From: Favolaschia claudopus
Taxonomy: Eukaryota; Basidiomycota; Agaricomycetes; Agaricales; Mycenaceae
Direction: 5' to 3'
Assembly: GCA_037176885.1 (NCBI GenBank)
Contig: JAWWNJ010000051.1
Coordinates: forward strand, 930,001 to 994,000
DNA: 64,000 nt
This document shows positions 45,773 through 56,288 of the stretch, piece after piece. The notes beneath the pieces are model-generated. The model had not been told where the DNA came from and ran no database searches. It worked only from the letters and a program-made list of their open reading frames with translations. Every line of letters starts with the position of its first letter. Position 1 is the stretch's first letter. The position numbers were made by a program, and so were the translations under genes.

Positions 45773-46045
45773 TGGATTTTTATGGCGAAAGAAGCCGAAC
45801 ACTCACTCCCTTCGATTTTCGTTTTAGTGTACGTATGTATTCTGTTTTCGTGCTATGTCCTGCTAGCGGTTTCGAATCCCCACTCTGAATACACGACCAC
45901 TCTTCTCACTATCAAAATTGCTGCCGTCGGTGCCCAACGCGTACTCACGTCTCCAATCTCAAGTTGGTTCAACAATTACAGTACAAGTCCATTCGACAAA
46001 CTTTCAGACCACATGCAAGCGAAACTATGAGCTCGTCGCATTCGT

Positions 46046-47055
46046 TCAAGACCACAAACTCTTCGGCTTCGTCTGCTTCTCGCCGTCGACAAAAACATCC
46101 ACCTTCTCGTCGTAAAACGCCACCAGGCCATTGATCGCAGCGCATTCGAGGTTCGGGTTCCGGTACCACCACACGACGTTGTCGAGGCGTTTGGTTGGTG
46201 AGACTTGGACATGGTAGTAGTGTGCTTCGCCCTGTGATTGCGTTCAGGGTGCGATGAGAGAGCACGAGAACGAGGAATACACTCGCCTTATACGGGCACG
46301 CGGTGGTGAGCTCTGATGGAATCAAGAGGTCGAGTCTGCAGTCTGTTTTGGGGAGGTAGGTGCGGACTGGGAGGCCGGTTTCAAATAGGAGCTTTGGGGT
46401 GCGTGAGCTGGCGATTTCTACGCCGTCGATTTCAACGCGGATGTGGAGGGAGGAGGCGAGGACGTCGACGCGCTGTATAAAGTAAAATTAGATAGAGTTG
46501 ACGAGGGCGAGGGAGTAGACGCAAACCTTGTATGGATCCTTGGGATGGACATAGACTTGTTCGTCCTCTTCGAACCACGCGTCGGCGGCGCTATCATTGA
46601 ATTCCAACTCGTCTGCTGCTCAAATAAATGAGTACGAAACCGAGCATACCTGAAGGTAATCTTCAACAACCCATTGAGGTGCTGATGACTCGGGCTAGAA
46701 TACATCGTCACAGCACCGCTTGCTCTCTTTTCCTTGTCCTTATTCTTGCCATCGACGCTATTCACAACGAGGTCGTAGGTATCGCCGTTGGTAGGATGCT
46801 CCGAGGCGAGTTGAAGGTATTTCTGAGGAAGTTCGCTGTGCGGGAAGAAGTAGGTTGGGTAGTATCTGGTTTCCCAGCTGGAGAACGATATTTGAATACA
46901 CGAGTATAGTTCGGCGACGAGGGGAGGGGAGGAGAGCGAACCAAAACTGACACGAGCTTGGCCTTTCTGGTGTCTACGACGATTTCTCCGCCGAAGAGGA
47001 CGCGGATGCGTTTGAGACAGTCTTCGATGTGGGATTCGGTGAAAGGGGGAGACAT
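46046..47055 (-). CDS. DUF427-domain protein
   Basis: Protein of the DUF427 family (PF04248), biochemical role unknown. Spliced sequence: MSPPFTESHIEDCLKRIRVL, FGGEIVVDTRKAKLVWETRY, YPTYFFPHSELPQKYLQL, ITFSAADAWFEEDEQVYVHP, KDPYKRVDVLASSLHIRVEI, SSRTPKLLFETGLPVRTYLP, CPYKGEAHYYHVQVSPTKRL and ECAAINGLVAFYDEKVDVFV, ending TKPKSLWS. Two DUF427 units appear to lie in tandem, as in other fungal members. One intron, after CPYK, uses a GC donor (GCGAGT...CACAG near 46290-46235). About 235 residues, complete. Confidence 0.85.
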
Positions 47056-48243
47056 ACTACAATACGAGCAGTTGATTTGGATTCGGAGAGAGTTCAGGGA
47101 TGTTATCGAACAGTCGAGGACTGCGAAAGATCTATTTATTTGACGCTTGGGCGGCTGAATCAGTCTCTCGAATAAGTGGCTGAGGGTAGCGAGCCCAGCT
47201 TAGTGAGACGCTCAGGTGTTCAGTCCCACCGTGATGACCGTGGTTCGCCGTGTATTTCGAGTTGCCGATTACTGTAAGATGGTCGTTAAATAGCTCTTCG
47301 TGCAACGTCAGGTTGTCGACGCCGACTCGGAGGGATAAAATCCAGGTCGACACAGACGATGGTAACGACGTTGTAACGACGTTGCGGAAAGAGCTAAGAC
47401 GCGATCGGTCACATCTCACGCGCTGTGTCACATCCATCAATTAGTTCTTTGACGCGTCGCGTCGAAGTGGCACAACTAGCGCTCATATGTCCCTCCTTAA
47501 CCGTTCACGGCCAAAACCACATAGACCTCGAAACGTCTTTGAATATAGCGCTCTCCGAACTCCTACGGCCTTCACTGTACTTGCCACCCGAGACTAGTTA
47601 GTATACCACTGGCAGTCTGCATACTAAATATGGTCGCCGCCTTTAACGATGCTATCTCAATGCAAGACGCGTTGAAGGGGCAACAATGCCGCCTCCATTC
47701 TATTTGGAAATGAAACTCAAACGTCGGGACTGCCATTCAAGTACTCTTTCGCAAAACAAACCCACACTGGCGCTTTGTCTGCCACTCGGCAAAGTCTGAT
47801 TCAGCGTAAAAAAATCCTTTTGCGGGGTAGAACCTCAGATTGGAAATGCTGCTTTCTCTGCACCCGCCCTTTGCTGCCACCCCGCGAACGAACAATGTGC
47901 TTCCGGCGATTCACGCTTTGGTGGCCAATGCCCATTCTGGCTTTTGATTTGGTTCCGCTTTCAAGCGTTTTGCGCATTCATGACAATGGTGGCTTTCTGT
48001 TTTCGCAAAATCAGTGGCTCTCCTCTGCGCTCCGTCCACCCAGTATTTAAACCCAGCGAACACAATCGTCGTCTCAATATCAGCCTCTCTCTCTCTCTCT
48101 TCAAATCAAATCTCGACGTTGAACGTCGAACGTTCATTCACATTCATTTCAATTCTCTAACCCACACACGCACACTCATTATCATTCACCCTACACTTTC
48201 TCTCTTTTGATTTCGTCTCTCTTCAAACTTTCGATTCGATAAT
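47056..48243. other. Intergenic, divergent, 1.2 kb
   Basis: No convincing coding frame. The right half should be the promoter and leader of the plus-strand gene at 48244: a TATA-like box at 48044 and a CT tract at 48085-48100. Short frames at 47775-48050 show no conservation. Confidence 0.5.
48044..48051 (+). promoter_or_regulatory. TATA-like box plus downstream CT tract
   Basis: TATTTAAA lies 193 bases upstream of the ATG at 48244 and is followed by a CTCTCT run (48085-48100), a common core-promoter arrangement in highly expressed fungal genes. Confidence 0.45.
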
Positions 48244-49714
48244 AATGGCCGCCTACGATCCTCGCACGATACCCGCTAACGCATTTTACAACCATCAAGT
48301 CCCCACTTCGTATTCTGGTGCGATTGGAGTCGACGGATACCCCCAGCTGAAATACAATCAAGTTCACACTGGTATGCGCATATTCATTCCGCTTTGATGC
48401 AGCATTTCTAATTCCAATGCCACCCAACGAACAGCTGCGCAGCCCTACTATCCTTCACCCCCACCATCCTACAACACCCCCACTCCCCCTCCATCGTATT
48501 CCTCCCCAGGCCACTACACGCAATTGCAAGACCATCATCATTCGCCGCCGCACGCCGTGTACGACCCCTCCTACTCGCCCTCGCAATTCGTGCAGCCCTC
48601 TCTGCACAGCGCGTCCTATGGCTTCCCGACGCTGCCCCAGTCGGCGCACGCGCAAGGCCAGCCCTCGCCTCTGGGGCGCCGCAACTCCGTCGTCGACAAT
48701 TGCAACAACGCACCCCGCCCGCGGGGGCCGCCCATCTCGGATTATTCCTCCCTCGCTGGCGCCCTAGATGGCTCAGTTGGACCTTCTCGCAATCGGTCCA
48801 ACGTGCGTTTGCTTCCTTCCCCGTTTACCTTTTTTTATCCGTCCCAAACAACTTGGAGTACTGAATTAAATTTGGTTTGGTTGTTATTAGTCAATCCACA
48901 AACACGGCGCAGCCTCCCCATACAAAACCCCCAGCCGCGCGCGCTGCAACTCGACCGTCATGGCGGACGCCGATCCCATGCCTATGCCGCGCCCGCACAA
49001 AGCGCGCCGCAGCTCCAAACAACACATCGCTCCCTGCCTTCCCGACGGCCCGTACGACCACGTCCGCCTGCCGCAGGAGCCCTACCAAGAGCCACCTGCC
49101 CCGGAGTCGGGCTACCAGCGCGACCACCACCGCCTGCACCCCATCATGTTCAAGAGCCGCAACTCCGCGACGCCCGGGGTGCGCATCGCTGACATCCAGG
49201 GGGAGTACTGCCCCGGGCTGGAAGGCGCGGAGGACAGCGTGTTTGGCTGTTTTTCGTACCGGCAGGCGAACATTAAGATTTTGGTGAGATTTTCTTTTCG
49301 TGCGGATTCGCCGCGATGAGACGAGCCTCGCAAACTGACCGCGAATGGGTTGAATTTGATAGTGGCCGGGATACGCCCCTGTGGAGAAGCGCATCAGGAC
49401 GCATGAGCTCATGCAGCGAGGCGCGCTGCTCATGTTGGTCGCCACAGCCGTAGTTCAGTGCATGAAGACCCATGCCGGCAAGATGTTGCCGCCCAAACGC
49501 GGTCTCGAGGCATGGACCATTGGAAGGCACGGCCATGGCGGCTTGTCTGCGGAGGATGTCCTCATGTAAGTATCTGCTTTAAACACCTCTCTCCGCAATC
49601 GTCGTTCTGACTTCAGCACGAATGATAACCAGCACCGGCCTGGAACACCGAGGGGGCGCAAATTTCCAGGTTGAAATTTGGGTTCCGCAACGAAAAGTAA
49701 TGGCAAACTTTTAG
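48244..49714 (+). CDS. Basidiomycete hypothetical protein with conserved C-terminal domain
   Basis: Not assigned to a named family. It begins MAAYDPRTIPANAFYNHQVP. Exon 2 is Pro/Tyr/Ser/His-rich and disordered, and exon 3 (48891-49283) opens SIHKHGAASPYKTPSRARCN. The ordered part starts at HHRLHPIMFKSRNSATPGVR, then IADIQGEYCPGLEGAEDSVF, YRQANIKIL joined to WPGYAPVEKRIRTHELMQRG, ALLMLVATAVVQCMKTHAGK, and a last exon reading TGLEHRGGANFQVEIWVPQR, ending KVMANF. This GV-I-D...LEGA-D...I-WPGY pattern recurs in mushroom genomes as a domain of unknown role, often in multiple copies. Five exons. A regulatory function would be a guess. Confidence 0.75.
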
Positions 49715-49860
49715 CAAGCACAGCAAAGGACACTTGAAAGAAAGCAGTAATATTAGTAGATACAGCGTAATAATGGTAGGTACACTTTTTGAAACACATA
49801 CAGCTCTTTACCCGGAAATTTGGAGGTGATCCATTATAAGGTTATGGTGTTCGGAAATTT

Positions 49861-50603
49861 TCAGTCGTTGGTTGTATCTTCGATCGTAACTTCGGAAGCT
49901 AGCCGCGAGATCTCGGAAAACGCGACTCTTAAGAGGTCCAAGTCGGCGTCGAGGCTTTCTGCTCGCGTTTTCATCTAAGTTTCGATTAGAAATTTGTTTT
50001 GGAACGTATCATGGCAAAGAGCATACAGCTGCAATGGTGTCGCTAGCGGCGATGAGTTCGTGGTGGTGGTTGTATACAAGGGACTGCCGCTCGCTATCCA
50101 ATTCCCTTATTTCTGAACTGGGCGTAAACTTGACCGCATGAGATGATACCGTCGGAGTACATACCAACCAAAAGCTCGTTCTCGCGTTTTAGTAAGGCAG
50201 GAAGAGACGAAGTGGTTATTAACTGCTCATAATAAGATTTCGCGTCAAACGCGGGAGAATCTAGAGAACAATATGAGCTTCAGAGTGTTTGAGTACTCTT
50301 GGAATCGAATTGACCAAGGTTCATGGGGTCTTGGCTGGTCTTTCCCGGCACAGAAGGAGGAGGACCGACACCGAGCCCATAATGCTTTCTCAACAAATCC
50401 CGCGCTCGTGTCTTCGAGCCCGCCGTTGGAGGCGGTGAGGAGGGTATGCGCCGAGGTGACAATGCGCCGCCGCCGGAGAGGGGAGAGGGTACGATGGTGT
50501 TGTGGGATGAGGGAGTCGGCGACGCTGGACGCAAGGGCGAAGGCGGGGGACGTGGAATGGACGGTTTTCTTGGTGTAACTGGCGGCGAGGATGTAGTAGA
50601 CAT
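49861..50603 (-). CDS. VPS51: Vps51, small subunit of the GARP/EARP tethering complex
   Basis: Fungal-type short Vps51, which links the GARP tether to SNAREs for endosome-to-Golgi transport. It starts at 50603 (MSTTSSPPVTPRKPSIPRPP), with a Pro/Ser-rich leader. Then comes the diagnostic KTRARDLLRKHYGLGVGPPP and, after an intron, SPAFDAKSYYEQLITTSSLP. ALLKRENELLVEIRELDSER, QSLVYNHHHELIAASDTIAA and MKTRAESLDADLDLLRVAFS follow, ending TIEDTTND. Four exons give about 200 residues. The order ARDLL...Y..L...LV+.NYxxLI-type...MK matches Vps51. It is head-to-head with the cytochrome b5 gene, with start codons 73 bases apart. Confidence 0.85.
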
Positions 50604-50676
50604 CAGAACGCTTATTTGCGTTTATTGAGAGTCGGCCCGGGAAATCTTGCTCTTGACTCTCAACCACTCTGCTGCA

Positions 50677-51503
50677 ATGACTTCTTACCTTCGAAGCTGG
50701 CTCACTGGCGCGCCTGTCGCGACTGTCTCAGATGTCCCTTCACTCGTCAAAATATCACCCCCACCTTCAGACGACGACGGAGAAGACACAGAGACAGAAG
50801 ACAACTCCGTACCCGCTTTTCCTGCTCTCAACAGCGCACAACGCGCTGCTCCATCCACCTCCCTGCGCGTTCTCTCAGATAATGCTCTAATGCCCCCTCC
50901 ACCCGTACCCTCTCTCGCAGCCCGCACCCCTGGAATCTCTACGAAATCCTCTTCTTCCGCTTCATCTTCTCTCCTAGTCCCGACCACGACTACCAAACCT
51001 CCCGTAAAACCCTCGAAGAAGCGTGAAAAGGTCGCTCTCGCGCCGGGGCACAGTCCCCTGGACTGGGCGGCCCTAAAGTCGTCTGGCTCCGATCTACGCG
51101 TATGTGATGTTCATTGATGGCACGCATATCCATCTTCAACGATCGCCCATCCTCAATTGGTTGTTCTTTTCTAAGGGAGTAGACACTCTAATGCGCATAC
51201 CTCCGTCCGTATTGAAGCAACATCGCTCCAAGGACGATGCATGGACTGCAATCAATGGCAAAGTGTATAACATGACGCCGTATCTGCCTTTCCATCCCGG
51301 TGGGGAACGAGAGCTCATGCGAGTAGCGGGTCGTGATGGAACGTATCTCTTCAGTATGTCCTGACTACTTGTGTATTCCTTATGCTGTTCGCATATTGAC
51401 GGCCATATCAGCGTCGACACACGCTTGGGTAAATGCCGACTTTATGCTAGATGCTTGTCTTGTTGGGTTTCTTATACCGGAGCCCTCAACGGATTCTCCT
51501 TAG
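50677..51503 (+). CDS. Cytochrome b5-domain protein
   Basis: Soluble cytochrome b5-like haem protein resembling yeast Irc21. Exon 1 (50677 to about 51098) is a long Ser/Pro/Thr-rich leader beginning MTSYLRSWLTGAPVATVSDV and ending SPLDWAALKSSGSDLR. Exon 2 carries MRIPPSVLKQHRSKDDAWTA, INGKVYNMTPYLPFHPGGER with the HPGG haem ligand, and ELMRVAGRDGTYLF. Exon 3 carries STHAWVNADFMLDACLVGFL, whose His should be the second ligand, ending EPSTDSP. There is no transmembrane tail. About 200 residues. The intergenic 73 bases must serve both this gene and VPS51. Confidence 0.87.
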
Positions 51504-51789
51504 ACTGCCATGAATTTTGGAACTGTAATTTTTCGGCTCGATGGCATTGGATTGGATGTATTATCAGGATGTGCGGTACCATACGTCTGTGTGGATCTTG
51601 CGTAGACTAATGCTCACAGAGAAACTTGGTTGACTCGTGTCGGAGCATGTATTTCGTTACAATCAGCTATACGGGTACAAATCTAGCAAAGCAAATCGAG
51701 GATGAAGCGAAGAAATAAAGATACGTATGTATGTGACGATAGATGTACAAAATGCGGGTTATGCTTTATGCTACAAGAAAATAATGAAC

Positions 51790-54653
51790 TTAGGATACGT
51801 AGGGGTCCACAGTAATCGTGGCGGAATCAAAATCAAATAGAGGATGATCTTTGGGCACTGATAAAGTCTTGTCGAACATCTGAGGCACCTCATCCGGTCG
51901 GCGCACAACTGGCGGCTCCCGGTGCGTAGCGTACAGAATAAATGTCCGTTCTACTAAGCTTGCGAGTTGAATGAAGCGGACGACGTTTTGACCTGGCTGG
52001 ACATGATGTGTGATATCGAGAGGCGAGGTGGGATCCTGAAAGAAAGAAAGAAAGTCGAATAAATAAATTGAAGGCAAGTAGGCAAAAAAAAGGCACGAAC
52101 GAGGTCGTAGGGAAACCAACTCTTCCCGACGCCGGTCTTTTCGTTGATGTTGATGTCGACGAAGAGGGTCCCGTCCGTCGGCCAAGCTGTCTTGAGCGTG
52201 GCAACAGCATTAGCCAACTCCTCTGCCGAGGGATCACTTGGTTTGAGAGAGGTGTACAGATTATTCAGATCTTCGGTAGACAGGCATAGAAGAAGGATGG
52301 AGAGCTTGGGTTTCTGACGCGGGGCTGAGGTTGAGGTTGACGACGGTCTGGCAAAGCCATAAGCCAAGGCTAGAAAAGAAAGAGGGTAAAGACGTACAAA
52401 GATTGAATACCCCACTTAACAGCAAATTTGGGGCCAATATCAAACGTGCCTTCCACAATCTTGATACCGGGAGCTCCCACTTTCACAAACCACAGACCCG
52501 GGAGATTGTTGTTATTTGACTTCTCTGGAGGCGGCGGTGACGGTTCACGGTCACGAATTATTATTGCACGATTCGAAGCGGGAGGCGCAAATGAAAACGG
52601 CGAATTCAAGAAACCTTGTGTGTGGTTATGGGGTGATTCAAAAGCTTCCCCAGTACCACTGGACGGACCAAACCTCGAATACCGCCTGTATCCCGAGGTA
52701 TGCGTATCGAGCTCGGAACGGTGGTGGTCATAGCTAGCCGAGCGATGTCTCTGCCGTTGCGGAGAATACGGAGGAGAAACACGGTCTAGTTTTCGTTTCC
52801 TCGTTGTCGAATGCGGACTACGAGATTGACGGGGCGGAACTAAACTGCCGCCGCTTCTTCGCCGCCCACGAGATCGAGACCTCGACCTTGCTGTTGTTGT
52901 TTTCTCATTCTCATATGCATATGGTGGATAACGTGAGTTGAGGGCGCGGTCTGGTGGTGGGAATTGGGTTGCAGGAGTAGAAGTAGGAGTAGGAGATGTA
53001 CGCCGCCCGCGGGAGTGGTTTCGTGGGATGGAACGCGAGCGCGAGTGTGGACGACCGTTGGAATAGTTATAAGGAGGAGCGGGTGTTGGCGCGGGTGAGC
53101 GGGATCTTGACATCCGTCGGCTGCTGAAGTTAAAGCTCCATGTGCGGTTACGTGGAACGTAACCCGATGCCGGGGACCGCGAGCGTGGTCTAGAGGTATC
53201 TGTACGCGCTGGGCTCCGTGATCGCGAATGCACGGAATGCACTTTCGAATTTCGAGGAAGGGGAGGGGGAGAGCGATATCGGGGCAGTTCATCTGCGAAG
53301 CCTCGTTGGTGCGACGATGTTATATTAGATGAATGGGAGAGTGAGCTTGATTTCCGGCGCGCTGATTTGTGTGGTGCTGAAACCACAGTTGATGTCTGCA
53401 TTGGTGACGCGCGGAGGGACGGGTCGTATCCGTGGCCATTCGTTCGGTACGAATCATTGTCTCCAGTTAGATCAATAGCTCGCTCTTTGCCCTTGTGGCT
53501 CATTTTCGGGGGCAGCTGTTGTATTCCATGAATCATTGCCCTCGGGGCTGTTGGAGGGGGCTTGTATGAGGTTTCCGGAGGGAGTGGCTCTGAAGGGGGT
53601 GGCGTAGGTAGTGTAGACGTGGATGGAAGCAGGGATTCAGTGTCGCGTTGTTTTAACCACTTACCATGAGATTCATCTCCAACCGCATTCGGTTTCCGGT
53701 AACAGTTCAATAGCTGGTCTTTCGCGCGTTGCATGGCCTCCTCTGCTCTTGATGCATCCATCTCCACTTTCACCTGCTTCATCTGCGCCCCGAAGGCCTC
53801 GCACACACGGTCCGTGACTACAACGTCGATGTTGCGTTGGACTTGGGGCAAGTCGGTGGCGCCGCGTAACCGCGCGTTTTGGAACACGGCGGAGCGCAAA
53901 CTACGCGCTAATCGTTCCGAGAGCGATAACGGAGGACGTTTGAGAGTGTCGGACGCGGGCGTAGATGGACCAGCCTCAATGGAGTTTACGATACTGTCGA
54001 GGAAACGGTCGACGTCCTGGGTTTGGGGGGCTTTTGATGAGACAAGGAGATTGTTGCTGGGTGACTGGAGGGTTTCTACAGGCGATATTCCATTGGCAAG
54101 GTCTTTGGTCGACTGTTCTTCGACATCATGACGGGCATCAGAACCATTGTCATAAAAGCCATTCCACGAGGGCTTAGTGAACACCTTTAGTAGTAGTTCA
54201 GTTTACAAAACAGAATCTGGCGTGATGCATGCGGCGACATACGGTCTTGTTCGACGATCGACCGTTCTCCCCAGAAGACTCTCCACTGGTTTTGAAAGTT
54301 TCATTTCGCGTGCAGTTGGCCGCAGCAACACCGTTTGCAGGAATAGTATTATTATCGATACCTGACGCGTGCGCCGCGACGGCTGCAGCGTCGGTGGCAT
54401 CGTCAACGTTCATACGCTCAAGCAGCGAAGGCCGGGAAGTTGCAGGGGATACTTTCGGCCCTATACGGCCAATGAGAGACGAAGGAGCATTGGGGGATTC
54501 ATGTTGTTCGTAGAAATTTGTAATGCCTGGAGGCCACGATGCGCGCTGATGATCTGTGCTATTACTAGGTTTCTTGGTCTTCTTCCACGCCTTTTTTGGG
54601 CCCTCCGAAACGCCCGGGTAAGTTATACGCGACTGCAGCGTAGTCTCGGCCAT
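51790..54653 (-). CDS. RS-rich protein with a C-terminal beta domain
   Basis: About 880 residues, not recognised as a named protein. The start is MAETTLQSRITYPGVSEGPK. Exon 2 begins VFTKPSWNGFYDNGSDARHD, has a helical region (RLARSLRSAVFQNARLRGAT), then many RS/SR dipeptides (SRSRSPARTDTSRPRSRSP). The C-terminus is ordered: LPGLWFVKVGAPGIKIVEGT, PKLSILLLCLSTEDLNNLYT, TDGTLFVDININEKTGVGKS and SPLDITHHVQPGQNVVRFIQ, ending ITVDPYVS. This last part faintly recalls the PINIT fold of SUMO ligases (xPxDIT followed by a short strand), but no SP-RING follows. RS content suggests a nuclear, RNA-linked role; this is inference. Confidence 0.72.
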
Positions 54654-54973
54654 GCGCCCTGGAGGCGCGGGAGTGGTGGCCGGAGTGGCGGCGAGAGAAG
54701 GTCGGAGTTGGAAATTGAGCTTTGGCCGGGAAATAAATATTTGGTTCTTTTCTTTCCTTTACTCATTCAACCACCATACGATTCGTTCACTGTACACGGC
54801 GGCTACGAGTCTATTACTGAGTGCTATGTACCACAAGATATTTCAAGACTTATTTAAACGCCCGCAAAACGCTCGTGTTTTACCGTGTAGCATCGGCCCG
54901 AGGCACGGCGCTAACGCGCTAACGAGCTTGGACCCATGATGGCAGTCAACTCCGCATTTCTCTTTACTCCTCC

Positions 54974-56122
54974 ATGTCCGCCCCAGACTACAGTGGCTTC
55001 AAGACTCTCATCGTCACCCTCGACGGCTCCATTCTGGTCGTTCTGCAGAACCGCTCCAAGCAGTTAGTTGCCTAGAGAGCTCTGCAGACTTCATACGCTA
55101 ATAAGTATTCAGACGAAACAGCTGGGCAGACGGAGTACCGCAGGAACTGCAAAAAGTCTTCGACCTAGCTGACCGGGACGACCGTGTCCGAGTTGTGATC
55201 GTAACTGCTGAGCACACTGCTCCGGCATACTGCGCTGGGGTAAACGCGACTTCAGTTTCTATGTCACCGGCTTAACAATCTCAGGCTGACCTGGGCCCGA
55301 GCGGATGGAGCACTATCTGGACGTCTGAAGAGGAAAAGGAGGGCCGCCACGCACACAGAGATGCAGGAGGCAAAACGTCTCTCGCCATTTACCGGTGTCG
55401 CAAAATTACCATTGCAGCTGTGAATGGCCATGCAGTGAGTCTCCCTCCCTCTTCAGACTCGAATTGCACCACTCAGCGGACATAGGCTGGGGTCGGAATG
55501 ACAGCTATGCAGCTGCCCTTTGACTTCCGTTTCGTTTGGGCCAAAGCCAAGCTGACTTTCCCATTCGTCCGTCGCGGAATCGTACCTGAAGGTGCGTTCT
55601 CACCCGAAACCTTTATTGTATTTTTCTCTTCTGACGGATTCACAGCCACTTCAAGTTACCTCCTTCCTCGTCTACTCGGCCACTCTCGCGCCAACTCGCT
55701 TCTCTTGACCGGCGCCACATTTACCCCAGAGTCCCCGCTCATTCAAGCCCTCTACCATCAAATTCTCCCCACCCGCGAAGAGGTTTTCCCCGCCGCGCTT
55801 GCTTTCGCTAAAGAATTGGCCGCCACCACGTCTCAAGTGTCCGTCGCGGTCACGAAGAGTCTGATTCAGAATCCGGGCAACAGCGCGGAAGAGAACCATA
55901 TATACGATTCGAGGGCCATGCGAGAATTGGCTAGTACTGCGGATGGTGAGGAGGGGATTCGGTCGTTCCTGGAGAAGCGGGAGCCGAAGTTCACTGGTAC
56001 GCTGTCGAAAGAGCTGGGCGAGTGGTATCCTTGGGTTAGTGCAGTGTCTGTGGTCCATGTGCGTGCTAATATCGGTTTAGTGGCGGCAAATAAATACCAA
56101 GCATCGCAATGGCAAGCTCTGA
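54974..56122 (+). CDS. Enoyl-CoA hydratase/isomerase (crotonase) family protein
   Basis: Crotonase-fold enzyme, probably peroxisomal or mitochondrial beta-oxidation. It starts at 54974 ([20 protein letters not shown]). Spliced motifs: [40 protein letters not shown] with the CoA oxyanion-hole pattern, then [20 protein letters not shown] and [40 protein letters not shown] (second oxyanion region) and [17 protein letters not shown]. The C-terminus after the last intron reads [16 protein letters not shown] is a weak match to peroxisomal targeting signal 1. Six exons, about 300 residues. The substrate is not determined, and the general-acid residue seen in some members is not obvious. Confidence 0.85.
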
Positions 56123-56288
56123 GGGTTTTGAATTACTGTTTCAGTGAGCGTATCTTGTTCAAGGATGCAATAGACGAACTTCGATCTCTTGTGGTAAAAT
56201 CTATATCTATACTCGAAAACAATAGGAACCCATCTGTGCTGAGGGGCATTATACTTGCGGGTATTCATGATCGAGTTGCAACTTATCC

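Noticed and set aside
45868..45884. tRNA-like B box (GGTTTCGAATCC)
   Set aside because: The flanking bases do not form a T-arm stem, and no acceptor stem, D-arm or A box lies at the right distance.
48244..49714. Velvet-family regulator
   Set aside because: The Pro/Tyr-rich N-terminus recalls velvet proteins, but the C-terminal domain lacks velvet motifs and matches a different basidiomycete domain.
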